From Mucilaginibacter_A sp964244955 (GTDB taxonomy: Bacteria; Bacteroidota; Bacteroidia; Sphingobacteriales; Sphingobacteriaceae), in assembly GCA_964244955.1 (NCBI GenBank), contig CAXTKQ010000154.1, positions 1 through 7,133 of the forward strand: a DNA stretch of 7,133 nt. Reading direction: 5' to 3'. Of this stretch, positions 6,301 through 7,133 are shown piece after piece. The notes below the pieces were generated by a model. That model had not been told where the DNA came from, made no database searches, and was given only the letters and a program-made list of their open reading frames with translations. How positions within the stretch are numbered: the stretch's first letter is position 1; each line of letters starts with the position of its first letter. The position numbers and the translations under genes were made by a program.

Positions 6301-6301
6301 C

Positions 6302-6386
6302 TGTCATTTCGCGCCGAAGGGAGAAATCTTCTTCCTATTAAAAAATCGTCTTTGAAGAAGATCCCTCCCTTCGGGTCGGGATGACA
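6302..6386. repeat. Long inverted repeat (REP-like hairpin) between convergent genes
   Basis: Arms 6302-6334 and 6354-6386 are 33 bases each and match at 27 positions around a 19-base loop. The core CCGAAGGGAG pairs perfectly with CTCCCTTCGG, the outer ends TGTCAT/ATGACA are perfect, and two of the mismatched pairs would be G-U in RNA. From memory, similar hairpins with TCATTTCG and GAAGGGAG cores are frequent in intergenic DNA of Sphingobacteriaceae and related Bacteroidota. It lies 7 bases from the hydrolase stop codon, and no T-run follows on either strand, so it is less like a classical terminator than a repetitive extragenic palindrome. Confidence 0.85.
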
Positions 6387-6393
6387 AACCCAA

Positions 6394-7133
6394 TTACTTC
6401 ATCTGCTCCTTAATAAAAGCAATTGCCTTCGCATAAGTATCCAAAATATCATTGCCGCGCCAGCCGTGGCCTTTTCCAGGATATGTAACGTAACCCGACG
6501 GAACATTGGCCTGTTTCAGCTTCACATTCAAACTATCGCTTTCGCGGATCGGCACAATCGGATCGGCCGTGCCATGAAAAATAATCGTAGCCGGGCTTTT
6601 CTTGCTGACGTGGTTAACCGCGCTGGCATCGGCATAAACATTCGGGATGGCCGTAGGAACACCGTTCATCAACCCGGCCAGTTCGTGGTGCGCTTGGTAA
6701 AGGTCAACCATATCGGCAGGGCCAAACAAATCAACCACAACTTTTACTTCGTGTTTCGGGTCGTGGATAAAACCTTCTACCAAAGCCAATTGCGCGCCTG
6801 CACTTTCGCCCAGCAAAACCAATTGCTTTTTATCAATGTGGTAATCTTTTGCTTTGTCTTTTATAAAAGCAACTGCTTTGTCAACATCGTCAATTTGCGT
6901 CGGCCACGGGTTGCTTAAGGTTTGCCGGTTGGCCAAACGGTAATTTAGGTTGAAAATAGCATAATCCGGAAAGGCTTTTTGCAACGGTTTCAGCCAATGC
7001 GCCATGTTGATTTTATCGCCTGCAACCCAGCTTCCGCCGTGGATCAAAATGATGGCAGGCGTTTTGCCTTTTTCTTGTTTCGGCAGGTAAATGTCCATTT
7101 TTTGCCTGGCATCATCGCCATAAGCCACATCTT
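6394..7133 (-). CDS. Alpha/beta hydrolase, acetyl-esterase/BD-FAE type (N-terminus outside window)
   Basis: The visible 246 or so residues belong to the serine-hydrolase fold of carboxyl esterases. Counting from the GTG codon at 7128-7126 as residue 1, they include MDIYLP (11-16), the oxyanion-hole HGGSW (30-34), the nucleophile elbow GESAG with Ser109, acid Asp189 in HGTADPIVP, and His221 in GKGHGW. The order HGGSW-GESAG-GTADP-GHGW fits the esterase/lipase group containing acetyl esterases, feruloyl/acetylxylan esterases (BD-FAE) and HSL-like enzymes. The frame is still open at the edge (GAT precedes the GTG), and family members usually begin with a residue run before VAYG plus often a signal peptide, so the true start is beyond 7133. 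Whether it is secreted cannot be judged. It converges on the beta-oxidation cluster and is probably unrelated to it; the substrate is unknown. The stop is TAA at 6396-6394. Confidence 0.88.
   Translation of the reverse strand, partial: DVAYGDDARQKMDIYLPKQEKGKTPAIILIHGGSWVAGDKINMAHWLKPLQKAFPDYAIFNLNYRLANRQTLSNPWPTQIDDVDKAVAFIKDKAKDYHIDKKQLVLLGESAGAQLALVEGFIHDPKHEVKVVVDLFGPADMVDLYQAHHELAGLMNGVPTAIPNVYADASAVNHVSKKSPATIIFHGTADPIVPIRESDSLNVKLKQANVPSGYVTYPGKGHGWRGNDILDTYAKAIAFIKEQMK

Noticed and set aside
6466..6918. 150-codon plus-strand frame opposite the hydrolase gene
   Set aside because: It is antisense to a gene with an intact catalytic triad, and its translation shows no recognisable domain.

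Overview
The window looks like a chromosomal segment of a Bacteroidota member, most likely of the Sphingobacteriaceae (Mucilaginibacter/Pedobacter type). This rests on recalled similarity: the protein flavours match, start codons lack clear Shine-Dalgarno sequences, and a hairpin and a short tandem repeat resemble those I recall from that group. GC content is moderate. The species cannot be fixed from the sequence alone.

Layout: six plus-strand genes form a fatty-acid beta-oxidation cluster, and one minus-strand gene converges on them. In order they are: the last 69 codons of an acyl-CoA dehydrogenase (2-211); a long-chain fatty acid-CoA ligase (252-2063); a delta3,delta2-enoyl-CoA isomerase of the ECI1 type (2166-2936); an SDR-type 2,4-dienoyl-CoA reductase of the DECR1 type (2938-3843); a membrane protein with two [4Fe-4S] ferredoxin motifs (4010-5308); and a two-repeat CCG-domain (HdrB-like) protein (5434-6225). 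On the minus strand is an alpha/beta hydrolase of the acetyl-esterase type (6394-7133), whose N-terminus lies outside the window.

How they fit together: the ligase activates fatty acids and the dehydrogenase makes the first double bond. The reductase/isomerase pair, one base apart, supplies the auxiliary steps needed for unsaturated fatty acids. The two Fe-S proteins together have the domain order of the single-chain membrane Fe-S oxidoreductases proposed to pass beta-oxidation electrons (via ETF) to menaquinone. I infer that this pair is the split form of that electron outlet. No ETF gene or hydratase/thiolase is visible here.

Non-coding structure is the least ordinary part. An imperfect palindrome with arms AATGCTTCTTTTA / TAAAAGAAGCATT occurs in three intergenic gaps of this one cluster (2088-2133, 3871-3966, 6237-6282), and a possible decayed copy overlaps the dehydrogenase stop codon. 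A G-poor heptanucleotide tandem tract (5364-5433) abuts the start codon of the CCG-domain gene. A long 33-bp-arm inverted repeat (6302-6386) lies between the convergent genes. No gap exceeds 300 bases, and I see no RNA genes, CRISPR array or insertion sequence.
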